From Synechococcus sp. JA-2-3B'a(2-13) (GTDB lineage Bacteria; Cyanobacteriota; Cyanobacteriia; Thermostichales; Thermostichaceae): a stretch of 64,000 nt of DNA. The stretch covers positions 1,827,001-1,891,000 of the forward strand of contig NC_007776.1 in NCBI RefSeq assembly GCF_000013225.1, in the 5' to 3' direction. The translations under genes were made by a program, and so were the position numbers. This document shows positions 54,751 through 63,421 of this stretch, piece after piece. The stretch's first letter is position 1. Every line of letters starts with the position of its first letter. Under the pieces are notes generated by a model. It did not search any database and was not told the origin of the DNA. It was given only the letters and a program-made list of their open reading frames with translations.

Positions 54751-56712
54751 TCAAGGGGTTTGGATGATTTGCTCCAGCACTCGCCGTTTGGCCTTGGGAT
54801 CGATCCCCAGCAGGCGAACGTATTCTCCCTGGTGTTCCGCCAGGCAGGCTTCTAGAGCCGCCACCACTTGCGGCACTTGGGTGGCCTCGATGGGGCTACA
54901 GCTTTGCCAGGAAGACGTGCGAAAACGGCGCTTGTCCGCATGTTCGGTGCCGATGCGGTAGCCTTGGCTGAGCAACTGCTGCACCTGAGCCACCACCTCG
55001 GCGCTGAGGCGGGTGCCAGAAAGGGATCCCTTGGGGGCAGAAGCAGGAGCCGCGGCAGCAGCAGCAGATTTTCCGCTAGGGGTTTGGATGATGCGCTCAT
55101 AGACCCGCCGTTTGCCTTTGGGATCGATCCCCAGCAGGCGTACATACTCTCCCTGGTGCTCCGCCAGGGCAGCCGTCAGCTTAGCCAACACCTCTGGCCC
55201 GCGGGTGGCGCGAATGGCCGGCCCACTCTGCCAGGAAGAGGTTTTGAAGCGGCGCTCGTCGGCATACTCGTAGCCAATGCGGTAGCCTTGGGCCAGCAGC
55301 CGATGCACCTCCTCCTGCACCTCCAGATCCAGGCCGGCACTGCCCCCTGCCGCAGGAGCCGTATCTGCCACCACGCCGGTTCCTGCAGGACTGCTGCTCA
55401 CCTGGCCTTGCGGGGTTTGAATGACCTTCTCCAGCACCCGCCGCTTGCCTTTGGGATCGATCCCCAACAGGCGCACATATTCTCCCTGGTGCTCTGCTAG
55501 GGCAGCCTGAACAGCGGCCAGGATCTCCTGCGGCTGACCGCTCAAATTGCCCAAGGTCTGCCAAGAAGAGGTGCGGTAGCGGCGGGCATCGGCCACCTCC
55601 AGGCCAATGCGATACCCCTGCGCCAACAAAGTCCGGATCTCCTCCTCCAGCCCTGAGCCAGAGCGAGAGCCGACCGCCCCAGAACCCGGAGCAGCGGCTG
55701 CCGAGACGCGGCTGGGCATCCCAGAAACCAGCGCCGGCCCATCGGGGGTTTGGATGATTTGCTCCAGCACCCGCCGTTTAGCCTTGGGATCGATCCCCAG
55801 CAGGCGCACATATTCCCCTTGGTGTTCTGCCAGGATGGCCCCCAATGACTGCACCACCTCCGCCTCGTGGGTGCTGGTGATTGGGCTTTCGCTTTGCCAG
55901 GAAGAGGTTTTGAAGCGGCGAGCATCGGCATACTCTAGCCCCACGCGATAGCCTTGGGCCAACAGGGCACGAATTTGCTCCACCACCTCCGGCTTGAGAG
56001 GGGATCCGCCGCCGTTCCGGCCATTGCCGCGATGGGAAGAATGAGTCATGGGTGCCGTCTCCGTAGCCGTTGAGTTAGAGGTGCGCTGCAGTTCGTTGCG
56101 GATGGGAGCGATACAGACGAGGTTTTCGCTGCACTGGTAGCCCTCTCGCAGGGCTTGGTTGATGCCGATCACGTGTTGGGCAAACTTGGCATCGCTATCC
56201 TGGACGTCGGGCAGCCGGTCGGCCTCGGCCTGGGTGGTGATGATGGATCCAGAAGGCACGTACTTGCCTGGGGGGATCTCCACATCCTGGATCAGGCAAT
56301 GCAACATGATGATGCAGCCATCCCCAACCCGAGCGTTGAACACCGTCGAGCGGAAGCCAATAAAGCAGTCGTTGCCCACGTAGGCCGGCCCGTGGATCAG
56401 AGCCATGTGGGCAATGGAAGTGTTTCTGCCAATCCAAACGGAGTAGGGTTGGCCGTCTTCTCCTATCACCCGCCCCTGTTCCAGGCCGTGGATGACCACC
56501 CCATCCTGAATGTTGGATCTGGCGCCAATGTGGAAGGGGGATCCCTCGTCAGCGCGAATGGAAGTTCCCGGGGCGATCAGCACCTCCGCTTCCACCCGCA
56601 CATCCCCAATGAGGTTGGAGAAAGAATGCACGTAGGCTGTGGGATCGATCTTAGGCTCCGCCAGTCGGCGAGACCAGGGCGTTGGCGGTGCAGCATAGGT
56701 GTGAGCAGGCAT
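54751..56712 (-). CDS. ccmM: Carboxysome scaffold protein CcmM, gamma-carbonic anhydrase plus four SSUL repeats
   Basis: 653 residues. Residues about 10-205 form a gamma-carbonic-anhydrase-like beta-helix with metal-site histidines in [18 protein letters not shown] and [20 protein letters not shown]. Four RbcS-like (SSUL) domains follow (about 235-323, 350-432, 460-545 and 565-653), each starting with (L/V)LAQGYRxG, with [12 protein letters not shown] and [15 protein letters not shown] blocks. These bridge Rubisco inside the carboxysome. An internal ATG at 56049, just before the first SSUL, could give the short CcmM isoform seen in other cyanobacteria. Confidence 0.96.
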   Translation of the reverse strand: MPAHTYAAPPTPWSRRLAEPKIDPTAYVHSFSNLIGDVRVEAEVLIAPGTSIRADEGSPFHIGARSNIQDGVVIHGLEQGRVIGEDGQPYSVWIGRNTSIAHMALIHGPAYVGNDCFIGFRSTVFNARVGDGCIIMLHCLIQDVEIPPGKYVPSGSIITTQAEADRLPDVQDSDAKFAQHVIGINQALREGYQCSENLVCIAPIRNELQRTSNSTATETAPMTHSSHRGNGRNGGGSPLKPEVVEQIRALLAQGYRVGLEYADARRFKTSSWQSESPITSTHEAEVVQSLGAILAEHQGEYVRLLGIDPKAKRRVLEQIIQTPDGPALVSGMPSRVSAAAAPGSGAVGSRSGSGLEEEIRTLLAQGYRIGLEVADARRYRTSSWQTLGNLSGQPQEILAAVQAALAEHQGEYVRLLGIDPKGKRRVLEKVIQTPQGQVSSSPAGTGVVADTAPAAGGSAGLDLEVQEEVHRLLAQGYRIGYEYADERRFKTSSWQSGPAIRATRGPEVLAKLTAALAEHQGEYVRLLGIDPKGKRRVYERIIQTPSGKSAAAAAAPASAPKGSLSGTRLSAEVVAQVQQLLSQGYRIGTEHADKRRFRTSSWQSCSPIEATQVPQVVAALEACLAEHQGEYVRLLGIDPKAKRRVLEQIIQTP

Positions 56713-56783
56713 AACCGTGAGCCTCTAGAACGCAGTAGGGCGGACAAGGGCAGCAAGAGAGATGAGAAGGGAAGGGATCCCAG

Positions 56784-57083
56784 CTAGCGTTGATCGCGCT
56801 TGTTGTAGAGAGAGCGACCGCCAACGCTGACGGTATCGATGATCGCCATCACCACCGCATCCAGCGGGCGAGTCTGGTTTCCTTGCGGCTGGCGAGCGGC
56901 ACTGCCTTGGCTAACCAGCACCCACTCGTCAATGCCGGCCCCCACCGGATCGGCAGCCACAGCGTAATCGGGTTGCGGCTGGCCCTCGAGATCGACGTAC
57001 TGCACCAACAAAAACTTCACGCCCGTTAAGCTGGGATCCTTCTGGGTGCTGGTGACGGTGCCCCGCACAATGGCAATACGCAT
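56784..57083 (-). CDS. ccmL: Carboxysome shell vertex protein CcmL
   Basis: 99 residues. Starts [20 protein letters not shown] and contains KFLLVQYVDLEGQ, VAADPVGAGIDEWVLVSQGS and PLDAVVMAIIDTV, the pentameric EutN/CcmL fold that caps shell vertices. The start overlaps the stop of the preceding ccmK (TGATG), so the two are translationally coupled. Confidence 0.95.
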   Translation of the reverse strand: MRIAIVRGTVTSTQKDPSLTGVKFLLVQYVDLEGQPQPDYAVAADPVGAGIDEWVLVSQGSAARQPQGNQTRPLDAVVMAIIDTVSVGGRSLYNKRDQR

Positions 57084-57424
57084 CAGGGACGGGTGAAGGG
57101 ACGGATGGCATTTACCCCTTCGCGGAACTGAGCCACATCCTCGGTGTAGCGAATGGGCAACACGTACTCCAGGTTCTCGTGGGGACGGGCGATAATGTGC
57201 CAAGACAACAACTGGCCGCCGTTCACCCGCTTCACCGAGTCAATGCCGGCAGCCACCGAGGCTTGCACCTCCGAGACATCCCCCCGCACGATCACGGTGA
57301 CCCGACCGCTGCTGATTTTCTCGTAACCCACCAGGGTAACGCGGGCGGCCTTGACCATGGCATCGGCAGCTTCTACCACTGCCGGGAAGCCCAGGGTTTC
57401 GATCATTCCAACTGCAATAGCCAT
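57083..57424 (-). CDS. ccmK: Carboxysome shell protein CcmK (copy with C-terminal extension)
   Basis: 113 residues. A single BMC domain ([60 protein letters not shown]) forming hexagonal shell tiles with a central pore. Its C-terminus is ten residues longer than the upstream paralogue ([13 protein letters not shown]). DNA is almost identical to the neighbouring ccmK over a central block. Coupled to ccmL. Confidence 0.95.
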   Translation of the reverse strand: MAIAVGMIETLGFPAVVEAADAMVKAARVTLVGYEKISSGRVTVIVRGDVSEVQASVAAGIDSVKRVNGGQLLSWHIIARPHENLEYVLPIRYTEDVAQFREGVNAIRPFTRP

Positions 57425-57495
57425 AGGTACTCCTTACGCTGAAAGTGAAAGTGGGGTGCGAACTTTCTGGGGTGCGAACTTTACTGAAGTGGGGA

Positions 57496-57804
57496 CTAGG
57501 TGCGGAACTGCTCTACCGCCTCGGTATAGCGGATGGGCAACACAAACTCCAGGTTCTCGTGGGGACGGGCAATGATGTGGTGGGAGAGAATCTCACCCCC
57601 GCTCACCCGCTTGGCAGACTCCAAACCGGCAGCCACCGAGGCTTGCACCTCCGAGACATCCCCCCGCACGATCACGGTGACCCGACCGCTGCCGATTTTC
57701 TCGTAACCCACCAGGGTAACGCGGGCTGCCTTGACCATGGCGTCGGCAGCTTCTACCACTGCCGGGAACCCGCGGGTTTCGATCATTCCAACTGCAATAG
57801 GCAT
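57496..57804 (-). CDS. ccmK: Carboxysome shell protein CcmK (first gene of operon)
   Basis: 102 residues, single BMC domain starting [20 protein letters not shown] and ending [12 protein letters not shown]. Major hexameric shell protein. It is the promoter-proximal gene of the ccmKKLMNO run. Only about 96 bp separate its start from copy 3 of the 278-bp repeat, so the operon's regulatory region is short or has been rebuilt by the repeat. Confidence 0.95.
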   Translation of the reverse strand: MPIAVGMIETRGFPAVVEAADAMVKAARVTLVGYEKIGSGRVTVIVRGDVSEVQASVAAGLESAKRVSGGEILSHHIIARPHENLEFVLPIRYTEAVEQFRT

Positions 57805-57900
57805 ATCAACTCTCCACTTTTGAACACACTCAGTTCCTGAACGCTGTCGAACCCAGCAACAAGGTAAATTGATCTCGCTTATTGGGTTCGCTCATGCAAT

Positions 57901-58178
57901 CTGATACATTTACGCTGAACACTGCTGAACATCACTGTTCAACTATGCAGCGATAGCATTCTGTTTGTTTCCAACCAGAATGGCGGTATCCCGCAAAGCT
58001 TTGAGTAGAATACCCAAAGCGCAGTTTCCGTGTCGTCTTACTACCAATTTTCTGCTTTGCTTTGGCTACCATGTTGGCAGACTCGAAAGTAAACAGAAAG
58101 ATCAACTGGTAGTAATCCGTACTGAACATATTATACATTATTTTCAGTATAGTTGAGCTTATTATTGACTAGAGTCAT
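57901..58178. repeat. 278-bp interspersed repeat, copy 3, upstream of the carboxysome operon
   Basis: 278 bp starting CTGATACATTTACG and ending TTGACTAGAGTCAT, same orientation as copy 2 without its 24-bp insert. On the strand toward ccmK it contains TATAAT (58132-58127), a good -10-like hexamer, and a short frame starting MYNMFSTDYYQLIFLF that ends inside the repeat. It may therefore contribute a promoter to the ccm operon; this is inference. Confidence 0.93.
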
Positions 58179-58609
58179 GCTCCTTTCGATTTCATCAGAG
58201 AGATCCTCTGCCCAAATCTCGATTGACAGCTTTTCCCGGCGACACCTACCCCAGCCACCAGAGACCCCCCTCTGAGGGGAGAAGGCTCTGAGCCACAGAC
58301 CTCCGACTGAAGTCAGAACAGGTTGTAGGAGCCATCAGGGTTAACCGCAACTGTCACTCAGGCGGGCAAAGCTGCCAACTCTGAGCTAAGTCCACATCTT
58401 TCTTGTACACAATCGATCATACAAAATCGATTAGGACGACTCAGAGAAGGGATCCCCGACTTAACAAAATGATATCCCCACTCAATCCTGGACGAAAATC
58501 AATATTTTTAATTAGCACGATAGCTTTTTATTAAGAGAGGCAAAATTGTTATCAATTCAAAAATAATTCTTGACATCTTTTCAACTTTCACCGCTCATCG
58601 ACTCCTGGA
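58179..58609. other. AT-rich spacer between the ccm operon repeat and the cbiO-like gene
   Basis: About 430 bp without a convincing gene. It holds a short hairpin GACT-GA-AGTC around 58309 in a context reminiscent of IS200/IS605 ends, and a strongly AT-rich part (58490-58580) with TTGACA at about 58570. No complete element, RNA or terminator was identified. Confidence 0.35.
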
Positions 58610-59335
58610 TCATCGGCGCAGCGAGGGGGGCACTTCCAGGCCGTGGGCTTCCATGAGGTCGGCTTGGCCCATCAGGTGGGCTGGGGATCCCTGGGCCCAG
58701 ATCCGCCCTTGATCCAACAGGATGACCTGATCGCACACCTCCAAGATCAGCTCCAGATCGTGGGAAGCCAGCAGAAAAGTGTGGGCGGCCTGTTGCAAAA
58801 AAACCATCAACCGGCGCCGGGCTCGCAAATCGAGGTTGGCTGTCGGCTCATCGTAGAGCACCAACTGGGGCTGCATCGCCAGGATCCCGGCAATGGCAAC
58901 CATGCGCTTTTCCCCACCAGAGAGGTGATGGGGGGGACGATCGGCCAAATGGAGGGTGCCGGTCATCTGTAGGGCGGCCTGAACGGCAGCCGCAATCTCC
59001 GCCTCAGGACGGGCCAAATTGCGCAGTCCAAAGGCCACATCTTCGGCCACCGATGGGGCAAACAGTTGGTCGTTGGGATCCTGAAACACCAACCCCACCT
59101 CAGGGCGAAACTGGCCGGGCCGCAGCGGCTGGCCAAACAAACTCACCTGGCCAGAGCAGGGGGGCAACAGGCCGCAGAGGGTGAGGAACAGGGTAGTTTT
59201 ACCCGCGCCATTGGGGCCGATCACCCCCAGATGTTGCCCGACCTCGACCCGTAGATCCAGCCCTTGCAGCACCGGCGGATGACCGGGATAAGCTGTCCAC
59301 AATTGGTTCACCTCCACCGCCGGCACCGGGTTCAT
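58610..59335 (-). CDS. ABC transporter ATPase, cobalt/ECF type (CbiO-like)
   Basis: 241 residues from ATG 59335; a longer open frame to 59776 is antisense noise within ftsQ. Walker A GVIGPNGAGKTTLFL, Q-loop VGLVFQDPNDQLFAPSVAED (the DPxxQ form typical of CbiO/EcfA), signature HLSGGEKRMVAIAGIL and Walker B LVLYDEPTANLD are complete. It would power a cobalt, nickel or vitamin uptake transporter, but no membrane or substrate-binding partner is adjacent. It starts 7 bp after ftsQ. Confidence 0.88.
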   Translation of the reverse strand: MNPVPAVEVNQLWTAYPGHPPVLQGLDLRVEVGQHLGVIGPNGAGKTTLFLTLCGLLPPCSGQVSLFGQPLRPGQFRPEVGLVFQDPNDQLFAPSVAEDVAFGLRNLARPEAEIAAAVQAALQMTGTLHLADRPPHHLSGGEKRMVAIAGILAMQPQLVLYDEPTANLDLRARRRLMVFLQQAAHTFLLASHDLELILEVCDQVILLDQGRIWAQGSPAHLMGQADLMEAHGLEVPPSLRR

Positions 59336-59342
59336 AGCAAAG

Positions 59343-60170
59343 CTAGGGCATCCGCACGTCTTTCCAGCGCTCCTGGGTGGCCGTGGGGGTAAGTTGCAAG
59401 GTGGGCACACTGGGGCTGGTGAGGTCAATCTGGACGATGTCGTCGGGCGTACACTCGCAGTAGCGGCGCAGATCCCGCATTTGGTTGAGGGTCTGAATTT
59501 GCAAGGGCAAGCGGTCGGAAATCGGCCCCAGGTAGACGTTGCCCAGCTCAGTATGCAGGGTAATTCCCGCTCCAGATTGCCAATCCACTGCCCTAATCTG
59601 GATTTCGGATTGCTGCAAAGCCTTGAGCAACAGCGCCCATTGGTCTGGGGTGTGGTTCTCCCAGCCCAGCAGCTCCAGATCAGGCCAAGACTTGGGGGAA
59701 CGGTAGGGATCCGGAGACAGCCAGTTGCCCTGGACATCCACCCAGCCCATCTGGTCGCCCCATCGCGCCCGCGCAACAGGTTGCCGTTCTCGCACCTGGA
59801 CGATTACCCCCACCGGCAGCAGCCGTCGCTGCACCTGGACGCTTTCGATGGGAGAGGGGCGGGTCGGGGATCCCAGCAAAGCCCTTTCCAAAACAGCCGG
59901 TTGCACCTGCCAAATGTTGAGGGGATACTGCAGGGGCAATTGTGCCCGTATCCAGGCGGGATCGACCCAGTGGGCACCCTTTACCTGAATCTGTTCTGGC
60001 TGACGAATTTGCCAGTGGGGCTGCCGTAGGCCCAGCACCAGCAGCGCCAAGAGGGTCATCGAACCGGTCAGGCGCCAGGATCCCTGCCAGAATCGGCTGC
60101 GCCGTTGCCGACGCAAAAGCTGCCTACGCTGCAGGATTTGTTCACGGTTGGGAGCAGCCAGGAGTGCCAT
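59343..60170 (-). CDS. ftsQ: Cell division protein FtsQ
   Basis: 275 residues. A short basic cytoplasmic N-terminus, one span (MTLLALLVLGLRQPHW near residues 38-53), then a POTRA domain (QIQVKGAHWVDPAWIRAQLP) and the FtsQ beta domain (VQVRERQPVARARWGDQMGW). It links early and late divisome parts in the periplasm. Sequence is divergent, as usual for cyanobacterial FtsQ. Confidence 0.85.
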   Translation of the reverse strand: MALLAAPNREQILQRRQLLRRQRRSRFWQGSWRLTGSMTLLALLVLGLRQPHWQIRQPEQIQVKGAHWVDPAWIRAQLPLQYPLNIWQVQPAVLERALLGSPTRPSPIESVQVQRRLLPVGVIVQVRERQPVARARWGDQMGWVDVQGNWLSPDPYRSPKSWPDLELLGWENHTPDQWALLLKALQQSEIQIRAVDWQSGAGITLHTELGNVYLGPISDRLPLQIQTLNQMRDLRRYCECTPDDIVQIDLTSPSVPTLQLTPTATQERWKDVRMP

Positions 60171-60227
60171 GGATCCCCCTTCACCCCATCACGGGGTATG
60201 CAGATGGGGAACATTCCGTGCTTCTAC

Positions 60228-60446
60228 TCAACCCGCCATCTCCTGAACCTGATCCGCCCGCAGCCAAACCGTAGGGGTGGGAACAGCCCCAAACTTAATC
60301 TGCAGGTAGTCACCTTTGATATCCACGACTTCTCCGGGGGTCTCGAAAACGTAGTTGGGAATAAAAGGATCGCTTGCCTGCGCTTCTAAGCTACCCTCCA
60401 GTTTCTCGCGGATAGCCCGCACCAAGGTGCCTCGCTTAATCGCCAT
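60228..60446 (-). CDS. ndhO: NAD(P)H-quinone oxidoreductase subunit O
   Basis: 72 residues. Starts [20 protein letters not shown] and contains [20 protein letters not shown] and [12 protein letters not shown], diagnostic for the small NdhO subunit specific to the cyanobacterial/chloroplast NDH-1 complex, on its cytoplasmic side. A GGAGGAG-type ribosome site precedes the ATG. Confidence 0.94.
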
Positions 60447-60576
60447 TGCTCCTCCTCAGTTCAGTCGCAGATTAGCCGGTTCGATAGCAGTTGTATCACG
60501 CCTGCCGCTGCCGTGAAGAAGAAAGCTGGGATCCAGCCTCTGGCTCGGCTCTGACGGGGATCAACCTGAATTTGGC

Positions 60577-60981
60577 CTATTTGCGTCTCAGGCTGCGGGC
60601 CATATTGCGGAAGGTATCCATGTCCGATCCCCCCTGACGGCGTGGGCTTGCTCCGCTGCTGCTTGAAGCGGAGGATCCCTGCTCAGCAGCAGTTTCAGGA
60701 GTTTTGGCTTGCTCTGTGGACAACTTAACTTTGCTGAGGGAAGAGACCTGCTCCACCACCTCCACCTTCTCCTTGCTGCCGAAATCCTGGAAGGTGTGCT
60801 TCACGATCCTGGGGGTGCGCATATACTCGATGTTGCCAAGGGTTTTGGCTTCATCTGGGTCGAGAAAAAAAGTATTGTCGTTTTTCGCTTTCTTTGGGGT
60901 TGGCTTAGCAACAGTTTCCGGTGAGGACGTGGCCGCAGCTTTGCCGCGCGAGCCGAACAAGCGCTTGAAGATGCCTACCAT
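60577..60981 (-). CDS. Conserved cyanobacterial hypothetical protein
   Basis: 134 residues. N-terminal basic segment MVGIFKRLFGSRGKAAAT, a conserved-looking core FFLDPDEAKTLGNIEYMRTP followed by RIVKHTF, a Ser/Ala-rich linker and a basic end FRNMARSLRRK. No membrane segment. I think it belongs to a small cyanobacteria-specific family, but cannot name a function. Confidence 0.7.
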   Translation of the reverse strand: MVGIFKRLFGSRGKAAATSSPETVAKPTPKKAKNDNTFFLDPDEAKTLGNIEYMRTPRIVKHTFQDFGSKEKVEVVEQVSSLSKVKLSTEQAKTPETAAEQGSSASSSSGASPRRQGGSDMDTFRNMARSLRRK

Positions 60982-61468
60982 GGTCGTTTTGCCTGCAATG
61001 GGTAAGGAAGTTGAGCCGGATCCCTAGGCACTGATATTGGCCACCCGCCCTTGGCAAGGTGAGGGCCAGGCCCGGTCATGAAATAATGTTAAGCCAACTT
61101 AGAGCACCCTGCCCTCCGGGGCAGAAGGGTTTCTGGATCCCGCACCTCAGAGGGAGAGAGTTTCAACCTCTGGCAAAGGGTTTGGCCGATGGCAATGTAA
61201 CTCATCCCCAAAGCATCTCAGGATCAGGAAGTTCAGGGATCCCTGTAGCCGACTGCCATACAACCTTCTGGCCGAGAAATTGGCTTACGCTCGCTCCTCT
61301 CTTCTAGAGAGCCAGAGGAGTTTCCTCATACGCTAGATGCGTTGTCTTAGCTAGCAGTGGCTATATGGCTATACAGTGAAGTAAGAAGTCCAAAAACTCA
61401 CTCCAGGCTCAGATAAGTAAAAACTGCAGTATGAAGCTGTGCCTCCAGATCGGCCTGGTAAGAAAACC

Positions 61469-61645
61469 TTACTGCTGCACTTTTGAGGTGTAGTGTACTT
61501 CAACCCTGAGGGGAGCGCCCAGGTTCAAGGCACTGCCGATGCAACGGGCCAAGATTTGAATGTTAAGCCGCTGATCCGTCGATTCTAAACTTGTTGCAAG
61601 CCGACTCTTGCTTGGACCAACTACGGGTGAACGCTGTACGCTCAT
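61469..61645 (-). CDS. Possible small protein of 58 residues
   Basis: From ATG 61645, with GGGAG about ten bases upstream. The C-terminal half (TDQRLNIQILARCIGSALNL, then GAPLRVEVHYTSKVQQ) looks protein-like and lacks rare-codon runs, but no family is recognised and the frame is short, so chance is possible. Confidence 0.35.
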   Translation of the reverse strand: MSVQRSPVVGPSKSRLATSLESTDQRLNIQILARCIGSALNLGAPLRVEVHYTSKVQQ

Positions 61646-62130
61646 CTTAACAGACTCCCTATTTTGGTGAGGGCTGAACAACCAACTGACTTTCAGGTGA
61701 TGTTATTGAGGAATCTCAAAGGAATACCGACCAGCAGCATCCAAGAACCTGCTCTTTGAGATTAGGATGATTTGCCCTTCTTGTGCATCGACAACCCTAC
61801 GGATTTGTTAGGCAAGACACTCTTGGACTTTAAGGGATCCCACGGAAAAAGAATCTCTACTTTGCGAAACTTTGCGAAGCACTTTTGGGTAGAGATGAGG
61901 ACGACCCGGAAAACTGGCTCTCGGTTCCCTGCGCACGCTCGCCAACTGCCAAGATGCTCTACCCCAAGTGGTTGGGGATCCAGCCGCATCGGGTTGCCCA
62001 GCAGAAGTGTTGCCATAGACCCGCGAGAGAGTTCTGTTGTTTGACGGGTTCGGTCTGCTGTGGCCTTCTGTTAAAGAACGGATGCTACCGCTCCATAGGT
62101 GGGCATGCTCTATTTTGGGATGAGCCCCCT

Positions 62131-62136
62131 TATAAT
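62131..62136 (+). promoter_or_regulatory. Possible -10 element of the petE promoter
   Basis: TATAAT lies 124 bp before the petE ATG. No good -35 hexamer is seen at the usual spacing, so the assignment is tentative; it would give a leader of roughly 115 nt. Confidence 0.35.
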
Positions 62137-62259
62137 GAACATTAGGAATCCAAGTGTCCCTGCTGTCCCTCCGCCTGGCTGGGTTCTCTTCACTGCATAC
62201 AAGGGAACAACCGAGCCGCAAAGTCCGGGATAGCTGCTGTTGCGTTTTGAGAGGAATCC

Positions 62260-62670
62260 ATGTCTCTAGTTTTTAACCTGGTGAAGCGTTTGCAGCTCAT
62301 CCTGCTCAGCCTTGTGGTTGGGGGATTGGCTGTGGCGTTCTTGTCCAACCCTGCTGCTGCCGAGACCTACATTGTCAAAATGGGATCTGACAAGGCCCAG
62401 TTGGTCTACGATCCGCCTTCTCTCACCATCAATCAAGGGGATACCGTCCAATGGGTGAACAACAAGGTCTATCCCCACAACGTCGTCTTTGACAAGGTGC
62501 CCGGTGGAGATGCGGCTTTGGCGGCCAAACTCTCCCACAAGGCGCTGCTTACAGCTCCCAAGCAGGTTGTGGAGTCAGCTTTTGTCGATGTTCCTCCAGG
62601 TGAGTACACCTACTACTGCACGCCCCACCGTGGGGCCGGAATGGTCGGCAAGATCATCGTGAACGGCTAA
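62260..62670 (+). CDS. petE: Plastocyanin
   Basis: 136 residues with an N-terminal signal peptide (LQLILLSLVVGGLAVAFLSN, cleavage near AAA-ETYIV) for delivery to the thylakoid lumen. The copper ligands are all present: His in YPHNVVF and Cys, His and Met in YYCTPHRGAGMVG. It carries electrons from cytochrome b6f to photosystem I. A single gene followed by its own terminator. Confidence 0.97.
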   Translation: MSLVFNLVKRLQLILLSLVVGGLAVAFLSNPAAAETYIVKMGSDKAQLVYDPPSLTINQGDTVQWVNNKVYPHNVVFDKVPGGDAALAAKLSHKALLTAPKQVVESAFVDVPPGEYTYYCTPHRGAGMVGKIIVNG

Positions 62671-62757
62671 ATCCACACCCCAAGTGCTGAACTTCTAGGG
62701 ATCCCACTTTTGGTTTTGCCTTGCTGGACAGGGATCCCTGCCTTTAGCATAAAAGTT

Positions 62758-62785
62758 AGCCCTCTCAGGAGTGGGAGGGCTTTTT
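62758..62785 (+). terminator. Rho-independent terminator downstream of petE
   Basis: Stem AGCCCTC (62758-62764) / GAGGGCT (62775-62781) with a ten-base loop followed by TTTT. It lies about 90 bp after petE and in front of the next gene. Confidence 0.85.
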
Positions 62786-62853
62786 GGTGAATGAATACGC
62801 ATTCGACCGGCTTGCCCTGTACTGCACAAGTTTAGTCCACAAACGGGTTCTCT

Positions 62854-63084
62854 ATGACCACCAGCGTTAAAGGTTACCTGCTCTTGGCCGTTTCCTGCCT
62901 CAGCGCCATTGCTGCTGTTGGCTCAATTTTCGAGTTGGCTTCTGGCGAGCCGGATTTTGGCGTCGGCCCCACCAGCATCATCTTGGTTGTCGCTGCTCCA
63001 TTGGCTGTTTGGCTGTTTCAGGCTGCGGTTGGAGCGGCACGGGCCGGCAATACGGCCGGAAAGGGGAGCAAAAAGAAAAAGTGA
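62854..63084 (+). CDS. Small two-span membrane protein
   Basis: 76 residues. Two hydrophobic segments (LLLAVSCLSAIAAVGSIFEL and SIILVVAAPLAVWLFQAAVG) connected by GEPDFGVGPT, ending in a lysine-rich tail KGSKKKK. Looks like a conserved small cyanobacterial membrane protein of unknown function. The ATG follows TTCTCT without a strong ribosome site. Confidence 0.65.
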   Translation: MTTSVKGYLLLAVSCLSAIAAVGSIFELASGEPDFGVGPTSIILVVAAPLAVWLFQAAVGAARAGNTAGKGSKKKK

Positions 63085-63120
63085 GAAGATGGTGAGAACC
63101 CTAGGCAAATGGATATGGAG

Positions 63121-63333
63121 TCAGCGGGTTTGCTTCAAAGAGACTTCTGACTCCCTCTCGATTTCAGTCAGTTGGTGAAACTCCGGCAAGAGCTCCCGTT
63201 TCTGCACAGTTCCGAGAGCCGATTCCAAGCCGGCGGTAGCTAGGGTACAACTGGAGCCAGAACCATTCAGTACGGTCTCGGTGACCTGTCCGTTTTTGTC
63301 GATCCGATATTCCACTTTGATGTATTCAGGCAT
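63121..63333 (-). CDS. DUF2997 family protein
   Basis: 70 residues from ATG 63333 (MPEYIKVEYRIDKNGQVTET). The core YRIDKNGQVTETVLNGSGSS with a cysteine and a downstream ALGTVQKRELLPEFHQ is typical of DUF2997 proteins, often found beside DUF1257 genes in cyanobacteria. No DUF1257 gene is visible here. Function unknown. Confidence 0.75.
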   Translation of the reverse strand: MPEYIKVEYRIDKNGQVTETVLNGSGSSCTLATAGLESALGTVQKRELLPEFHQLTEIERESEVSLKQTR

Positions 63334-63421
63334 CCGCACTCCACTTGTTACCGAACAACAACGGGTTCTTCCCCATTCTAGTTCTTGCTTCCTTTTCCTG
63401 GGCTAGATCTGGCTGGGCTCT

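Larger units (their letters stand above)
60982..62259. other. 1.28-kb gene-poor region upstream of petE
   Basis: The largest gene-poor stretch of the window. It has one small plausible frame (61469-61645, listed separately) and a hairpin ACCC-TGCCC / GGGCA-GA-AGGGT followed by TTTC at 61106-61133. The part between 61650 and 62110 has short frames on both strands but nothing recognisable. It may contain unannotated small RNAs or decayed genes. Confidence 0.35.

Noticed and set aside
57932-58138. 68-codon frame inside repeat copy 3 as a gene
   Set aside because: It is not preserved: copy 1 has a one-base frameshift and copy 2 a 24-bp insertion that changes the end. Kept only as a note under the repeat.
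58610-59776. 388-codon version of the CbiO-like protein
   Set aside because: The first ~147 codons lie antisense-free but within ftsQ in another frame, with no ABC homology; the ATG at 59335 gives a normal-length ATPase.
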